DNA of 64,000 bases from Gryllotalpicola daejeonensis (GCF_039538145.1 NZ_BAABBV010000002.1:682001-746000); one strand, 5' to 3'. Shown: positions 8,069 through 17,319, counted from the first letter of the stretch. Notes: generated by a model not told the origin, from the letters alone. Translations and numbers: made by a program.

Positions 8069-9499
8069 ATGACTCTGGTCGCCGGCGTCGACTCGTCGAC
8101 GCAGTCCTGCAAGGTCGTCATCCGCGACCTCGAGACCGGTGCGCTGGTACGCAGCGGCCGCGCCTCCCACCCCGACGGCACCGAGGTCGACCCCGCGGCC
8201 TGGTGGGCCGCGCTCGGCGAGGCCATCGCCGCGGCCGGCGGCATCGACGACGTCGCCGCCATCTCGATCGCCGGCCAGCAGCACGGCATGGTCGTGCTCG
8301 ACGCAGAGGGGCGCGTCATCCGCCCGGCTCTGCTGTGGAACGACACGCGCTCGGCGGGCGCAGCCGCCGCGCTCACCGACGAGGTCGGGGCGGATGCCTA
8401 TGCGAAGCGCGCGGGTCTCGTGCCCGTCGCCTCGTTCACCGCCACCAAGCTGCGCTGGCTCGCCGACAACGAGCCCGAGAACGCGGCGCGCGTCGCGGCC
8501 GTCGCCCTGCCGCACGACTGGCTGACCTGGCGCCTGCTCGGCTACGGCCCCGAGGGCGAATCGCCGCTCGGCCCCGTCCTCGACGCTCTGACGACCGACC
8601 GCTCGGACGCCTCGGGCACCGCCTACTGGTCGCCGTTCACGAATGACTACGACCTCGACCTGCTCGAGCGCGCACTCGGACGCCGCGATGTGGTGCTGCC
8701 GCGCGTGCTCGGCCCCGGCGAGGCCGCAGGGAAGACGCCGGCCGGCGTGCTCGTCGGCCCCGGCGCAGGCGACAACGCCGGTGCGGCCCTTGGCCTCGGC
8801 GCGGCCTCCGGCGATGTCGTCGTCTCGCTCGGCACGAGCGGCACGGTGTTCGCCGTCGCCGACCAGCCGAGCGCCGACGCCACCGGCACGGTCGCCGGCT
8901 TCGCCGACGCATCCGGCCACTACCTGCCCATCGTCGTAACGCTGAATGCGGCGCGCGTGCTCGTGTCCACCTCGAAACTGCTGGGCGTCGACTTCGACGA
9001 GCTCGCCGAGCTGGCGCTGGCCGCGCAGCCGGTCAGCGACGGAGTCGTGCTCGTGCCCTACTTCGAGGGCGAGCGCACGCCGAACCTGCCCGAGGCGAAG
9101 GCGAGCCTGCACGGCCTGTCGATCGCCTCGACCACCCGCGAGAACATCGCGCGCGCGTCCATTGAGGGCATGCTCTCGGGCCTCGGCGCCGGTCTCGACG
9201 CCGTGCGCGGAGTCGGGGTCGAGGTCGGCCGCGTGCTGCTGATCGGCGGCGCGGCCCAGAACCCGGCGGTGCAGGCCGTCGCAGCGCAGGTGTTCGATGC
9301 GCCGGTCGTCATCCCCGAGCCGGGCGAGTACGTCGCCGACGGCGGGGCGGTGCAGGCCGCCTGGGCGCTGACCGGCTCGCGCCCGTCGTGGGCGGTCTCG
9401 ACCGCGGCGACGCCCGAGCCGGACTTCCGCCCCGAGATCGCACAGCAGTACCGCCGCTACGCGGATGCCGTGCTGAACGGCGAGGCTACGCGCGGCTAA
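8069..9499 (+). CDS. xylB: Xylulokinase
   Basis: FGGY-family kinase that phosphorylates D-xylulose to xylulose 5-phosphate for the pentose phosphate pathway. 476 residues. Family features are the N-terminal nucleotide-binding DSSTQSCKVVI, the substrate-site GQQHGMV and LLWNDTRS segments, GAGDNAGAALGLG in the middle and the ATP-site GGAAQNPAVQ near residue 393. AAGGG precedes ATG 8069. It follows xylA by 110 bp, with a hairpin and a 14-bp tandem repeat between. Confidence 0.95.
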   Translation: MTLVAGVDSSTQSCKVVIRDLETGALVRSGRASHPDGTEVDPAAWWAALGEAIAAAGGIDDVAAISIAGQQHGMVVLDAEGRVIRPALLWNDTRSAGAAAALTDEVGADAYAKRAGLVPVASFTATKLRWLADNEPENAARVAAVALPHDWLTWRLLGYGPEGESPLGPVLDALTTDRSDASGTAYWSPFTNDYDLDLLERALGRRDVVLPRVLGPGEAAGKTPAGVLVGPGAGDNAGAALGLGAASGDVVVSLGTSGTVFAVADQPSADATGTVAGFADASGHYLPIVVTLNAARVLVSTSKLLGVDFDELAELALAAQPVSDGVVLVPYFEGERTPNLPEAKASLHGLSIASTTRENIARASIEGMLSGLGAGLDAVRGVGVEVGRVLLIGGAAQNPAVQAVAAQVFDAPVVIPEPGEYVADGGAVQAAWALTGSRPSWAVSTAATPEPDFRPEIAQQYRRYADAVLNGEATRG

Positions 9500-9562
9500 C
9501 GCTGAGTGAACTCAGGTGAGATATCCTCAGGCACTCCACACCTGGGGATAATTCCGCCGATG

Positions 9563-9593
9563 AGGGGGCAGATCTTCGGGTCTGCCCCCTTTC
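9563..9593. terminator. Hairpin terminator between convergent xylB and glycerate kinase genes
   Basis: A perfect 10-bp stem (AGGGGGCAGA / TCTGCCCCCT) with a TTCG-containing loop, followed by TTTC. It lies 64 bp after the xylB stop and 94 bp after the glycerate kinase stop, so it probably ends transcription from the left. Confidence 0.75.
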
Positions 9594-9596
9594 GCG

Positions 9597-9656
9597 TCAC
9601 ACGCGTACAGCCCGGCTCGCACGCATCCCGCCCGGCTCACACGCGTGCAGCCCGAC
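9597..9656. repeat. Three imperfect 20-bp tandem repeats
   Basis: Three consecutive 20-bp units of the form TCACACGCGTNCAGCCCGGC (9597-9616, 9617-9636, 9637-9656) directly abut the glycerate kinase stop codon, and a fourth partial unit begins at 9657. The middle unit is the most diverged. No function is evident. Confidence 0.75.
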
Positions 9657-10769
9657 TCACACACGGCGCGCGAGCGCTGCGCCGGCTTCGAACGCCCAGC
9701 GCGCGGGCTCTGCGAGGGCTGCCGCCGTCGATCCGGCGAGTTCCGTGAGCGACGCGGCCGCCGAGAACTGTGCGACGGATGCCTCGACCGCGCCCGCCAC
9801 GAGAGCAGTCGGCACACCGGCGGTGCGCGCGAGGCCTGCAACGTGCGTCGGTGCCTTGCCCGCTTCGGACTGCCCGTCGAAGCGCCCCTCGCCGGTGATC
9901 ACGAGGTCGGCGCCGGCGATCGTGTCGGCGAGGCCGAGGGCTGACGCCACCGCCGGAGCACCCGGCGAGATGATCGCACCCCACGCGAGGAGGCCGAACG
10001 CGACGCCGCCCGCGGCGCCGGCGCCCGGCGTCTCGGCAAGCCGCCGGCCGTCGGGAACCACCGACGCGAAGTGCGCAAGGTTCGCCTCGAGCGCGCGCAC
10101 GGCGGCGTCGGAGGACGCGCCCTTCTGCGGCCCGAACACGGCCGCCGCGCCGCGCGGACCGAGCAGCGGGTTGTCGACATCGGTCAGCACGACGGCGCCG
10201 GCGGGCGGCAGGGGCGCCACCTCATCGAACGAGACCCGCGCGACCTTCCCCGCCCCGAGATTCCCGTACGAGACGGGGGCGCCTGAGGCATCCGTCAATC
10301 GCGCTCCCATCGCCGTGAGGGCGCCGACTCCCCCATCGGTCGACGCGCTGCCGCCGACCGCGATCAAGAGGCGCGAGACGCCGAGCGTCAATGCGGCGGT
10401 GATCGCCTGGCCGAGGCCGAAAGTGTGCGCGTCGAACGGCCGCAGGCCGTCGCGCATAAGGGGAAGCCCGCTCGTCGCGGCGAGCTCCACGACACCGGTG
10501 CCACCGGGCAGCTCGGCCGTCGGGGGCAGCTTCAGCCAGTGGGTGAGCACCGGCCGGTCGTCGGGGCCGACGGCCATGACCGGTTCGCGGCGTGCGCCAG
10601 GAACGGCGGCTTCGAAGGCATCCAGGCTGCCCTCGCCGCCATCCGCCATCGGCGCGAGCACCACCTCGTCGGCGGGCCGCACCGACAGCCAGCCGTCGCG
10701 GATCGCCTGCGCGGCGTCGCCGGCGGTCAGCGAGCCCTTGAATGAGTCGGGGGCGATGACGAGGCGCAC
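9657..10769 (-). CDS. Glycerate kinase
   Basis: Phosphorylates glycerate to 2- or 3-phosphoglycerate; 370 residues, normal for the GlxK/GarK family. Signs are VIAPDSFKGSLTA at the N-terminus, ADGGEGSLDA near residue 41, VGGSASTDGG, VLTDVDNPLLGPRGAA and ITGEGRFDGQS. GTG at 10769 is used because the conserved APDSFKG motif starts six residues later and the frame upstream belongs to another gene. It ends an operon-like run after the FAD oxidoreductase (19-bp gap). What supplies glycerate is not clear from the neighbours. Confidence 0.93.
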   Translation of the reverse strand: MRLVIAPDSFKGSLTAGDAAQAIRDGWLSVRPADEVVLAPMADGGEGSLDAFEAAVPGARREPVMAVGPDDRPVLTHWLKLPPTAELPGGTGVVELAATSGLPLMRDGLRPFDAHTFGLGQAITAALTLGVSRLLIAVGGSASTDGGVGALTAMGARLTDASGAPVSYGNLGAGKVARVSFDEVAPLPPAGAVVLTDVDNPLLGPRGAAAVFGPQKGASSDAAVRALEANLAHFASVVPDGRRLAETPGAGAAGGVAFGLLAWGAIISPGAPAVASALGLADTIAGADLVITGEGRFDGQSEAGKAPTHVAGLARTAGVPTALVAGAVEASVAQFSAAASLTELAGSTAAALAEPARWAFEAGAALARRV

Positions 10770-10788
10770 TCCCCCAGTCTGCCGTGCT

Positions 10789-11958
10789 TCAGGCCGCCGA
10801 GCCGCGCAGCGCGGCGTCGCCGAAGCGGCCCGGCGCCAGCGCGCCGAAGGCGGCGGCTGCTGCCGACGGCGCGACGGCCGCGCCGCCCGCCGCGACCGCG
10901 GCGTCGAGCGGCAGGTCGAGCAGGTCCGCCGCGGCGAGCGCGCCGAAGGCCGCGGAGGTCTGGATGCCATAGCCGCTCTGCCCCGCGAGCCAGTAGAACC
11001 CGGGCACCTCGCTGTCGAAGCCGACGACAGGCACGCCGTCCGGAGCACCGGTGCGCAACCCCGTCCACGCCCTCTCGAACTCGACGCGGGGCGTGACGAC
11101 CGCGGCGAGACGCTCGGTGACGCGCGCCACCACCTCGGGCAGCGGCTGCGCGTCGTGCGGCTCGGCCGGGGTGTCCTCCAGCGCCGACGAGAGCAGCCGG
11201 TCGCCGTCCGGCCGGAAATAGAGGGACCCGCCTGCGTCATTGACCATCGGCCAGTCCGGGTCGATGGCCGCATCGAGACGCGCGAGCGCCACCGTGCGGC
11301 GCAGCGGCACGAGGCCCGCGGGGCCGACGCCAGCGAGCGCGGCGACCTGGTCGGCCCAGGCGCCGGCGGCGTTCACCACGATCGGGGCCGAGAAAGTTCG
11401 GGCGTCCGGGCCGTCGCCGACCGTGGCCGTCCACAGCTCGCCGTGGCGGGTGAGTGCCGACACGCGGGCATCCGTCACGATCTCGGTGCCTGCGCGCCGC
11501 GCCTCGCCCGCGTACCAGTCGAGCAGCCGGGGCACGTCGACCTCCTGCGCGAGCGGGTCGAGCAGGGCATCCCTCACGCGCTCCGCGCGCAGAATCGGCA
11601 GCCGCGACCCGGGCTCAGCGGCCGCCACTCTGCGCAACCCCGGAATGGCTGCCCGGAGCGGCTCGAGGTCGACGGCGTCGTCGAGCGCGAGCCAGTACAG
11701 GGGCCTCGGGCGCAGCAGCGGCGCGCCCAGCCTGGCCTCGATCTCGCGCACAAGCCCGATCGACACCTCGGTCAGCACGCGCACCGGCTCGGGTCCGTAG
11801 CTCGGCTGCATCTGCCTGGCCGAGCGCGAGCTCGTGTGGTGGGCGAGCCCCTGCTCCTGCTCGAGCAGCCGCACGGAGGCGCGGTCGCCGAGCGCGGCCG
11901 CGAGCGAGAGACCGGCGATGCCGCCGCCGATGATCAGGATGTCGCTGGAATCCGTCAT
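10789..11958 (-). CDS. FAD-dependent oxidoreductase of the DAO family (D-amino-acid dehydrogenase-like)
   Basis: 389-residue flavoprotein that should oxidise an amine or alpha-amino acid with bound FAD. The dinucleotide-binding motif IIGGGIAGLSLA is at residues about 8-19, followed by SSRSARQMQPSYG, which resembles the FAD-proximal segment of D-arginine dehydrogenases, and VVNAAGAWA in the middle. The C-terminal AGQSGYGIQTSAA is the typical second FAD contact. ATG 11958 is fixed by the glycine motif. The substrate cannot be read from the sequence. Sitting between an amino-sugar importer and glycerate kinase, it could feed a three-carbon acid to the kinase; that is inference. Confidence 0.8.
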   Translation of the reverse strand: MTDSSDILIIGGGIAGLSLAAALGDRASVRLLEQEQGLAHHTSSRSARQMQPSYGPEPVRVLTEVSIGLVREIEARLGAPLLRPRPLYWLALDDAVDLEPLRAAIPGLRRVAAAEPGSRLPILRAERVRDALLDPLAQEVDVPRLLDWYAGEARRAGTEIVTDARVSALTRHGELWTATVGDGPDARTFSAPIVVNAAGAWADQVAALAGVGPAGLVPLRRTVALARLDAAIDPDWPMVNDAGGSLYFRPDGDRLLSSALEDTPAEPHDAQPLPEVVARVTERLAAVVTPRVEFERAWTGLRTGAPDGVPVVGFDSEVPGFYWLAGQSGYGIQTSAAFGALAAADLLDLPLDAAVAAGGAAVAPSAAAAAFGALAPGRFGDAALRGSAA

Positions 11959-12086
11959 GCTCACCCTCTCGCTGCGTCGGCCGCCTCTCTCGCCATCATC
12001 AGGGTCGACGATTGCGGGTGCGTTACGAACGCCGCACACGCGCGCTACCGCTGCTGCGCTTCCTCTGCCCTCGCTGGCTCGCCGGC

Positions 12087-12983
12087 TCAGCGGAAGGTGC
12101 CGGTCGAGACCGACCCTTCGAGCGTGCGCTGGAACACGACGTAGACGATCAGCACGGGGATCACCGTCATGACGACCGCCGCGAACAGCGCACCGAAGTC
12201 GACCGCGTAGCCGGCCTGCGATGCGAACGACGCCATGGCCTGCGTCAGCACGTACTTGCTCTGGTCGGAGTTCAACGCCACCGGCAACAGGAACTGATTC
12301 CACAGGCCGAGGAAGTTGAAGATCGCGACGGAGGCGAGGCCCGGGCGCGCCATCGGCAGCATCACCTGGAAGAACGCGCGCCAGTCCCCCGCGCCGTCGA
12401 TCAGCGCCGCCTCATAGACGTCCTCTGGAAGCGACTTGAAGAACGAGAAGAGGAAGAACACGGTGAACGGCAGGGCGAAGGCCACATACGTGAGGATCAG
12501 ACCGGGCAGCGTGTTGAGCAGCCCAGCGTTGCGCAGGATGAAGAACAGCGGCACGATCGCGAGGAACGGCGGGAAGGTCAGCCCCGCGAGCATCGCGTAG
12601 TAGATGACGCGGCGGCCGGGGAACTGGAACCGCGCCAGCACGTAGGCGCACATCGCGCCGAGCAGCATGACGAGGACCAGGGCGAAGCCCACCACGATGA
12701 TCGTGTTGAGGAAGAACCGCCCGATGCCGGCATCAGTCCAGGCGTGCACGTAGTTGTCGAACTGCCAGTGCGCGGGCAGCGAGAACGGGGACGACAGGAT
12801 CTCTTTCGTCGTCTTGAAGGACGACAGCAGCACCCACAGGAACGGGACGATCACGAGGATCGACCAGATCACGAGCAGGACATGAGAGACGGATGCCACA
12901 GCCGCATCGCCGCGATTGGCGCGAGTGGTGCTGAGCCGCAGCCGCGTCGTGATGGACGGCTCGGCCGTCGTGGTCGCGGTCAT
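12087..12983 (-). CDS. CUT1 sugar ABC transporter permease, MalG type (NgcG-like)
   Basis: 298-residue membrane permease with about six transmembrane segments, the first near residues 34-56, and the EAA loop DVYEAALIDGAG near residue 188. It overlaps the stop of the MalF-type gene by one base (TGATG). With the next two genes upstream it forms a binding protein - MalF - MalG importer adjacent to GlcNAc kinase and a SIS-domain protein, suggesting N-acetylglucosamine or chitobiose as substrate, as in Streptomyces NgcEFG. Confidence 0.9.
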   Translation of the reverse strand: MTATTTAEPSITTRLRLSTTRANRGDAAVASVSHVLLVIWSILVIVPFLWVLLSSFKTTKEILSSPFSLPAHWQFDNYVHAWTDAGIGRFFLNTIIVVGFALVLVMLLGAMCAYVLARFQFPGRRVIYYAMLAGLTFPPFLAIVPLFFILRNAGLLNTLPGLILTYVAFALPFTVFFLFSFFKSLPEDVYEAALIDGAGDWRAFFQVMLPMARPGLASVAIFNFLGLWNQFLLPVALNSDQSKYVLTQAMASFASQAGYAVDFGALFAAVVMTVIPVLIVYVVFQRTLEGSVSTGTFR

Positions 12984-14059
12984 CAGATACCGCCCTTCTG
13001 AATCGGGGCCGCCGCGGCCGTCGGTGCCGCCGCCGCAGGGGCGGGGGCCGCGGCAGGGGCGACGCGGGACGAGCGCCGCGAGTCGTCACCGCCGCCGGTG
13101 AGGCGGTTCACCGTGAACACGATCGCGGCGAACAGCAGGGTCACGAGTGCGAGCACGACGCCCATCGCGGTGGCGTAGCCGAACTGCCCCTTGCGGAAGG
13201 CGACATTGAAGAGCTCCTGGCTCATGGTGAGCGTCGTGTTGTTCGGCCCGCCGCCGGGGTTCAGCGCCTGCATGTAGACGAACGCGTCGAGGGCGGCGAT
13301 GCCGAGATAGATGTAGGCGGTCTGCACGTTGTCGCGGATCATCGGGATCGTCACCGAGATCGCGGTGCGGAACCGGCCGGCGCCGTCGATGCGGGCCGCC
13401 TCGAGCAGCTCGGCGGGCACGCCCTTGATCGCCGCGACGAAGAGCACGGTGTAGAAGCCGACGAAGCTCCAGATGATCACCCACATCGAGGCGGGCATCG
13501 CCGTGGCGACGACGCCGAGCCACGCGAAGTTCTTGAATCCGTCGAGGCCGATGGCGGTGAGGAATCCGTTCAGCAGACCGGCGGCCGGGTCGTAGACCTG
13601 CGCCCAGATCAGGCCGATCACGATGGCGGGAACGCAGTAGGGGAAGAACGAGATGACGCGGTAGAAGCCCGCACCGCGGACGCCGCGGATCGTGCCGCGG
13701 CTCGGGCCGCCGACGGTGACGACGATCGCGATCAGCAGCGCCAGCACGATCGTGACGAAGGGCACGACGACCGCGAGCAGCGCATTGTTGCGCAGCGCCT
13801 TGAGGAACGTCGTGTCCTGGAACAGGTTCACGAAGTTCGTGAGGCCGACGAAGTTCATGTTGGGCGAGAAGCCGGTCCAGTCGGTCATCGAGTAGTACAG
13901 CGCCTGCACGAACGGCGAGACCACGAAGATCACGAAGATCGCGAGGGGCAGCACGAGGAAGACCAGCATGAAGCTGATCCGGTTCCAGCTCGGCCGGGGC
14001 CGGCGACGCCGGGCGGAGGGGGTGACCCCGCCGCCCGGCGTCGTCGTGGTGGTTGTCAT
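12983..14059 (-). CDS. CUT1 sugar ABC transporter permease, MalF type (NgcF-like)
   Basis: 358-residue permease of the putative amino-sugar importer. The first membrane segment is at about residues 28-52 and the EAA loop ELLEAARIDGAG is near residue 223. It carries an unusual C-terminal tail of about 30 residues made almost only of Ala and Pro after DDSRRSSR. ATG 14059 follows the binding-protein stop by 2 bp. Confidence 0.9.
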   Translation of the reverse strand: MTTTTTTPGGGVTPSARRRRPRPSWNRISFMLVFLVLPLAIFVIFVVSPFVQALYYSMTDWTGFSPNMNFVGLTNFVNLFQDTTFLKALRNNALLAVVVPFVTIVLALLIAIVVTVGGPSRGTIRGVRGAGFYRVISFFPYCVPAIVIGLIWAQVYDPAAGLLNGFLTAIGLDGFKNFAWLGVVATAMPASMWVIIWSFVGFYTVLFVAAIKGVPAELLEAARIDGAGRFRTAISVTIPMIRDNVQTAYIYLGIAALDAFVYMQALNPGGGPNNTTLTMSQELFNVAFRKGQFGYATAMGVVLALVTLLFAAIVFTVNRLTGGGDDSRRSSRVAPAAAPAPAAAAPTAAAAPIQKGGI

Positions 14060-14061
14060 GC

Positions 14062-15471
14062 TCAGCTGTTCACCTTCAGCTTGGGGACGGAGGACGCGGC
14101 GACCTTGTCGCTGATGTCCTGCATTCCCTTGGTGAGGCCGGCGGCGTCCGTCTGCCCCGAGAGGAACGAGTTCCAGACCACCAGCTGGTCCTGGTTCATG
14201 CCGTAGAAGTCGAGGAACTGGTAGTTGAAGACGTTGTCGCCTGCAGCATCCAGCATCTTCGTCTGCGACACCAGCGCGGTCGAACCGAAGCCGTCGTCGG
14301 GAACGAGGCCCTTGACGATCGTCGGCGCGAGGCGCGTCTTCGAGAAGTTGGTCGCCGCGTCCTTCGAGAGCATCGCCCGCAGGATCTCCTTGCCGCCCGC
14401 CGGGCTCTTGCCCTGCTTCGGCACGATGAACGGCTCACCGGCGGCGGAGCGCAGCGCCTCATAGGGAAGCTTCGAGCTGCTGGTGACGGTCGGCGTCGGC
14501 GCGCCCGTCATCTTGAAGCCGTCCTTGGTGGCCTTCTTCATCTCGTTCTCGATCCAGCCGCCCGAGGGGTAGAGGATCGCCTGCTGGTCGTTGCTCCACT
14601 TCGCCTGGGCCGCGGTGAACTGGGTTCCCGCGCCACCCGGAACGAAGTAGCCGCTCTTGACCGCGGTCTCGAGCGCCTTGAAAACGCTCTGGATCTCGGG
14701 GGCGGACCACGCCTTCGGCTTCAGGTTCTCGAGGTCGATGCGCACCTGGGGGCCGCCCTCCTTGATGGCGGAGTCGAGCGCCATCGTGAGGTAGTAGGTC
14801 GCCGCCTCCTTGCCCCAGACGAACAGGTACTTGCCCGCAGCCTTGGCCTTGGCGCCGAGGTCGAGCGCCTCGTCCCACGTCTTCGGCGGGGTCCAGCCGT
14901 TCTCCTCGTAGAGCGACGCCGAGTACCACATGCCGTAAACCGTCATGACGTAGTTCAGGGCGACGAACTTGCCCGAGAACGTTCCGGGGTCCTTGACGGC
15001 CGGGTAGAGGGTGTCGGCGATCTTCGTGCCCTCGTAGTTGTCGGCCTCGAAGACGTCGTCGAGTGTCTCGAGCTGGTCGGCGATCGTGTTGAAGCCGATG
15101 TTGTTCGCACCCGAGTTGTCGATGAGGTCCGGCGGGTTGCCGCCGACGAAGCGGGGCTGCAGCTGCTGCGCGATCTGCGTCGAGGGGCTGACCTTGATGT
15201 CGACCTTCGAGAACTGCTTCTTGACCTGCTTCGCCGCATAGGTCACGTAGTCGTAGCCGTAGCCGCCGTTGAAGATGACGGCTTCGACGGACGCGGTGTC
15301 GGAGAGGCCGAACGGATTCTTGTCCGACTTCTTTCCCGACGTGGAGCCGCCGCCACCGCCGCTCGGTGCGGCGCAGGAGGCGAGCGTTCCGGCCAGCGGC
15401 AGGAACACTGCGGTGGCCAGTGCGCCGCGGACGAAGGTGCGGCGATTCAGCCGGCCTGGTTCTTCAGACAT
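14062..15471 (-). CDS. Tat-exported sugar-binding lipoprotein, NgcE-like
   Basis: Solute-binding protein of 469 residues. The N-terminus has a twin-arginine motif (NRRTFVRG, about residues 9-16), a hydrophobic stretch and a lipobox LASC with Cys at about residue 33, so it should be exported folded by Tat and lipid-anchored. A Ser/Gly linker follows. The length and Tat lipoprotein form fit the NgcE family (N-acetylglucosamine/diacetylchitobiose). Neighbouring kinase, SIS and RpiR genes support amino-sugar uptake. Exact ligand is inferred. Confidence 0.85.
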   Translation of the reverse strand: MSEEPGRLNRRTFVRGALATAVFLPLAGTLASCAAPSGGGGGSTSGKKSDKNPFGLSDTASVEAVIFNGGYGYDYVTYAAKQVKKQFSKVDIKVSPSTQIAQQLQPRFVGGNPPDLIDNSGANNIGFNTIADQLETLDDVFEADNYEGTKIADTLYPAVKDPGTFSGKFVALNYVMTVYGMWYSASLYEENGWTPPKTWDEALDLGAKAKAAGKYLFVWGKEAATYYLTMALDSAIKEGGPQVRIDLENLKPKAWSAPEIQSVFKALETAVKSGYFVPGGAGTQFTAAQAKWSNDQQAILYPSGGWIENEMKKATKDGFKMTGAPTPTVTSSSKLPYEALRSAAGEPFIVPKQGKSPAGGKEILRAMLSKDAATNFSKTRLAPTIVKGLVPDDGFGSTALVSQTKMLDAAGDNVFNYQFLDFYGMNQDQLVVWNSFLSGQTDAAGLTKGMQDISDKVAASSVPKLKVNS

Positions 15472-15522
15472 CAGTGCTGCCTTTCACTCTTGGGTTGTTC
15501 TGGTTCTTCGTGGGGTTGATGG

Positions 15523-16290
15523 TCATGCGAGGTGGCCGATGCGGTCGCCGAACTTCTCCTGCAGGGCACGGTTGTGCTCGTCGCCCTCCGGGATGTTGGC
15601 CGAGATGAACAGGGGCGGCACCTCGCCGGCCGCCTGCACCCGCTCGGCGGCGCCGATCGTGAGCAGCTGCGCGATGTACGCAGCGGTGATCGACGACACG
15701 GCACCGACGCCGAGCCCGCCCGGCAGCTCAAGGGTCGTGTCGCCATACGGGGCGAGGTTGTCGATGACGACATCGGCGACCTCCGACAGCCGCTTGCCGC
15801 TCGGATGCTTCGGCGTGACGGCGTTCGTGTGGGCGAGGCTCGTGACCGCGATGACCGCGTGCCCCTCTTCCTTCGCCTTGAGCGCGAGCCCGACGATCGA
15901 CCCGTTGACGCCCGAGTTCGAGGCGATCAGGAAGACGTCTTCCGGGCGGAAGTCGTACAGCGACCACAGGTCGTCGACGACGGTCTCGTCGCGTTCGATC
16001 GTGCCGCCGTGCAGCGCCTCGAGCGGCCGCTTGCCGAGCAGCACGAGGTCGCGCAGCGCGAGCGAGTGCGTCGGGATCAGGCCGCCCGCCCGCCCCGCGA
16101 TCTCCATCGCGAAGGCCTGCGAGTGGCCGGTCCCGAAGGCCTGCAGCACGCCGCCGTTCTGCAGCGACGTGGCGAGCAGCGCGATGGCGGCGTCCAGCGC
16201 GCCGGCGCGCGCCGCGGTGTCGAGCGCGTCGATGCGCTCGCTCACCTGCCGGTGGAATTCGGCCGCGAGGCCGCTCGAAGCATCTGTCAT
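15523..16290 (-). CDS. SIS-domain phosphosugar-binding protein (UPF0309-like)
   Basis: 255 residues with one sugar-isomerase (SIS) fold: FGTGHSQAFAMEIAGRAGG (about 51-69) and NSGVNGSIVGLALKAKEEG match SIS phosphosugar-binding loops, and the C-terminal half contains HPSGKRLSEVADVVIDN. Members of this uncharacterised family sit beside amino-sugar genes. It could isomerise or cleave a phosphorylated amino sugar in the cytoplasm. ATG 16290 overlaps the RpiR stop by 4 bp (ATGA), so the two are made together. Confidence 0.8.
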   Translation of the reverse strand: MTDASSGLAAEFHRQVSERIDALDTAARAGALDAAIALLATSLQNGGVLQAFGTGHSQAFAMEIAGRAGGLIPTHSLALRDLVLLGKRPLEALHGGTIERDETVVDDLWSLYDFRPEDVFLIASNSGVNGSIVGLALKAKEEGHAVIAVTSLAHTNAVTPKHPSGKRLSEVADVVIDNLAPYGDTTLELPGGLGVGAVSSITAAYIAQLLTIGAAERVQAAGEVPPLFISANIPEGDEHNRALQEKFGDRIGHLA

Positions 16291-17213
16291 GCGGTGGTTC
16301 GTCCTTTCGATCGCAGAGAGCGCCGGTGCGGGGCGACGGCCGCGGCGGAGGCCGCGAGCGTCGTCGTGGTGCGAGAGAAGTCCTGCTGCGCGACCAGCAG
16401 ATAGAGCAGGTCGATCGCGAGAAGCTGGGCATGCTTGGCCGACAGGTCGTCGGGCTGCAGGTAGGCGTCGGGCGCGTAGGCGGTCAGGTGCACATCGGCG
16501 ACGGATGCCAGCGGAGACTCGGGGTTGCCGGTGATCGCCACCGCGAACGCTCCCGTCGACCGGGCGAGCGAGAGCATCTCGATCATCTCGCCGGTGCGGC
16601 CGGTGTTCGAGATGCCGACGGCCACGGCGCCCGGGCCCTGGATGGCAGCGCTCGTGAGCCCCTCGTGCACCTCGCTCCACACGTGCGCGTTGAGCCCGAT
16701 GCGGTAGAGCCGTGCCTGCAGCTCGGTGGCGATCCCCGCGCTCCCGCCGATGCCGTAGATGTCGACATGGCCACTGCCGGCGATCGCGGCGGCGGCGCGC
16801 TCGGCCGCCGCGTGGTCAAGCTGCGTGGCGGTCGACTGCAGCGCCGCGGTGTGCGAGCTGACCAGGGCGGTCAGCACCTCGAGGGCGCTGTCGGCCGGGT
16901 CGAAGGCGCGGCCGATGTCGGACTGCCAGGTCGCGGCGCTCGAGCGCCCCAGGTCTGCGGCCGCGCCGACCCGCAGCGGCGGGTAGCCGGCGTAGCCGAT
17001 CAGGCGGCAGAAGCGGGTGACCGTGGCGGGCGACGTGCCCGCCCGCTCCGCGAGCTCGGTGATCGAGAGCTCGAGCGGAGCAGCCGGATTCTCCAGCAGC
17101 AGGGCGCCGATCTTCGCCATGGCCGCGGACATCTCCGGCAGCGCAGCCTGGATCCGGCTGCTGACGCCGAATCCGTCTGCGCTGTGCTTCGATGGTGCCG
17201 CGAGTTCTGTCAT
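16287..17213 (-). CDS. RpiR-family transcriptional regulator (MurR-like)
   Basis: 308-residue regulator with an N-terminal RpiR helix-turn-helix (LSITELAERAGTSPATVTRFC, about residues 40-60) and a C-terminal SIS domain (IYGIGGSAGIATELQ, then SNTGRTGEMIEML) that should bind a phosphosugar. ATG 17213 gives the usual short N-terminus; the frame is open further upstream but that extension has no domain. It is divergent from the GlcNAc kinase and coupled to the SIS gene, so it probably regulates the amino-sugar genes in response to a phosphorylated intermediate. Confidence 0.88.
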   Translation of the reverse strand: MTELAAPSKHSADGFGVSSRIQAALPEMSAAMAKIGALLLENPAAPLELSITELAERAGTSPATVTRFCRLIGYAGYPPLRVGAAADLGRSSAATWQSDIGRAFDPADSALEVLTALVSSHTAALQSTATQLDHAAAERAAAAIAGSGHVDIYGIGGSAGIATELQARLYRIGLNAHVWSEVHEGLTSAAIQGPGAVAVGISNTGRTGEMIEMLSLARSTGAFAVAITGNPESPLASVADVHLTAYAPDAYLQPDDLSAKHAQLLAIDLLYLLVAQQDFSRTTTTLAASAAAVAPHRRSLRSKGRTTA

Positions 17214-17319
17214 TGACGTCCCGTCATTGAAAATCCATGTCACCGTTGACGTGTTTCCATGAAAACTATTCGCAGGCCTGTTACGGGGGCAATCACCGAA
17301 TGTCACGACTGAGTAACGG
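17214..17319. promoter_or_regulatory. Divergent control region between RpiR regulator and GlcNAc kinase
   Basis: An AT-richer 106-bp gap with repeated short motifs: CATTGA occurs at 17211 and 17225, CCATG at 17235 and again at 17258, and TTGACG at 17246-17251 could be a -35 element for the kinase. No clear long palindrome is visible, so the RpiR operator cannot be placed exactly. Confidence 0.4.

Noticed and set aside
9745..12144. Long open frame opposite the glycerate kinase and flavoprotein genes
   Set aside because: Arg/Ala/Pro-rich translation with no motif; it is the antisense shadow of two well-supported genes.
13000..13090. Frameshift at the Ala/Pro-rich end of the NgcF-like permease
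   Set aside because: The tail is low-complexity but in frame, and its stop is joined to the next start as TGATG, so it is likely genuine.
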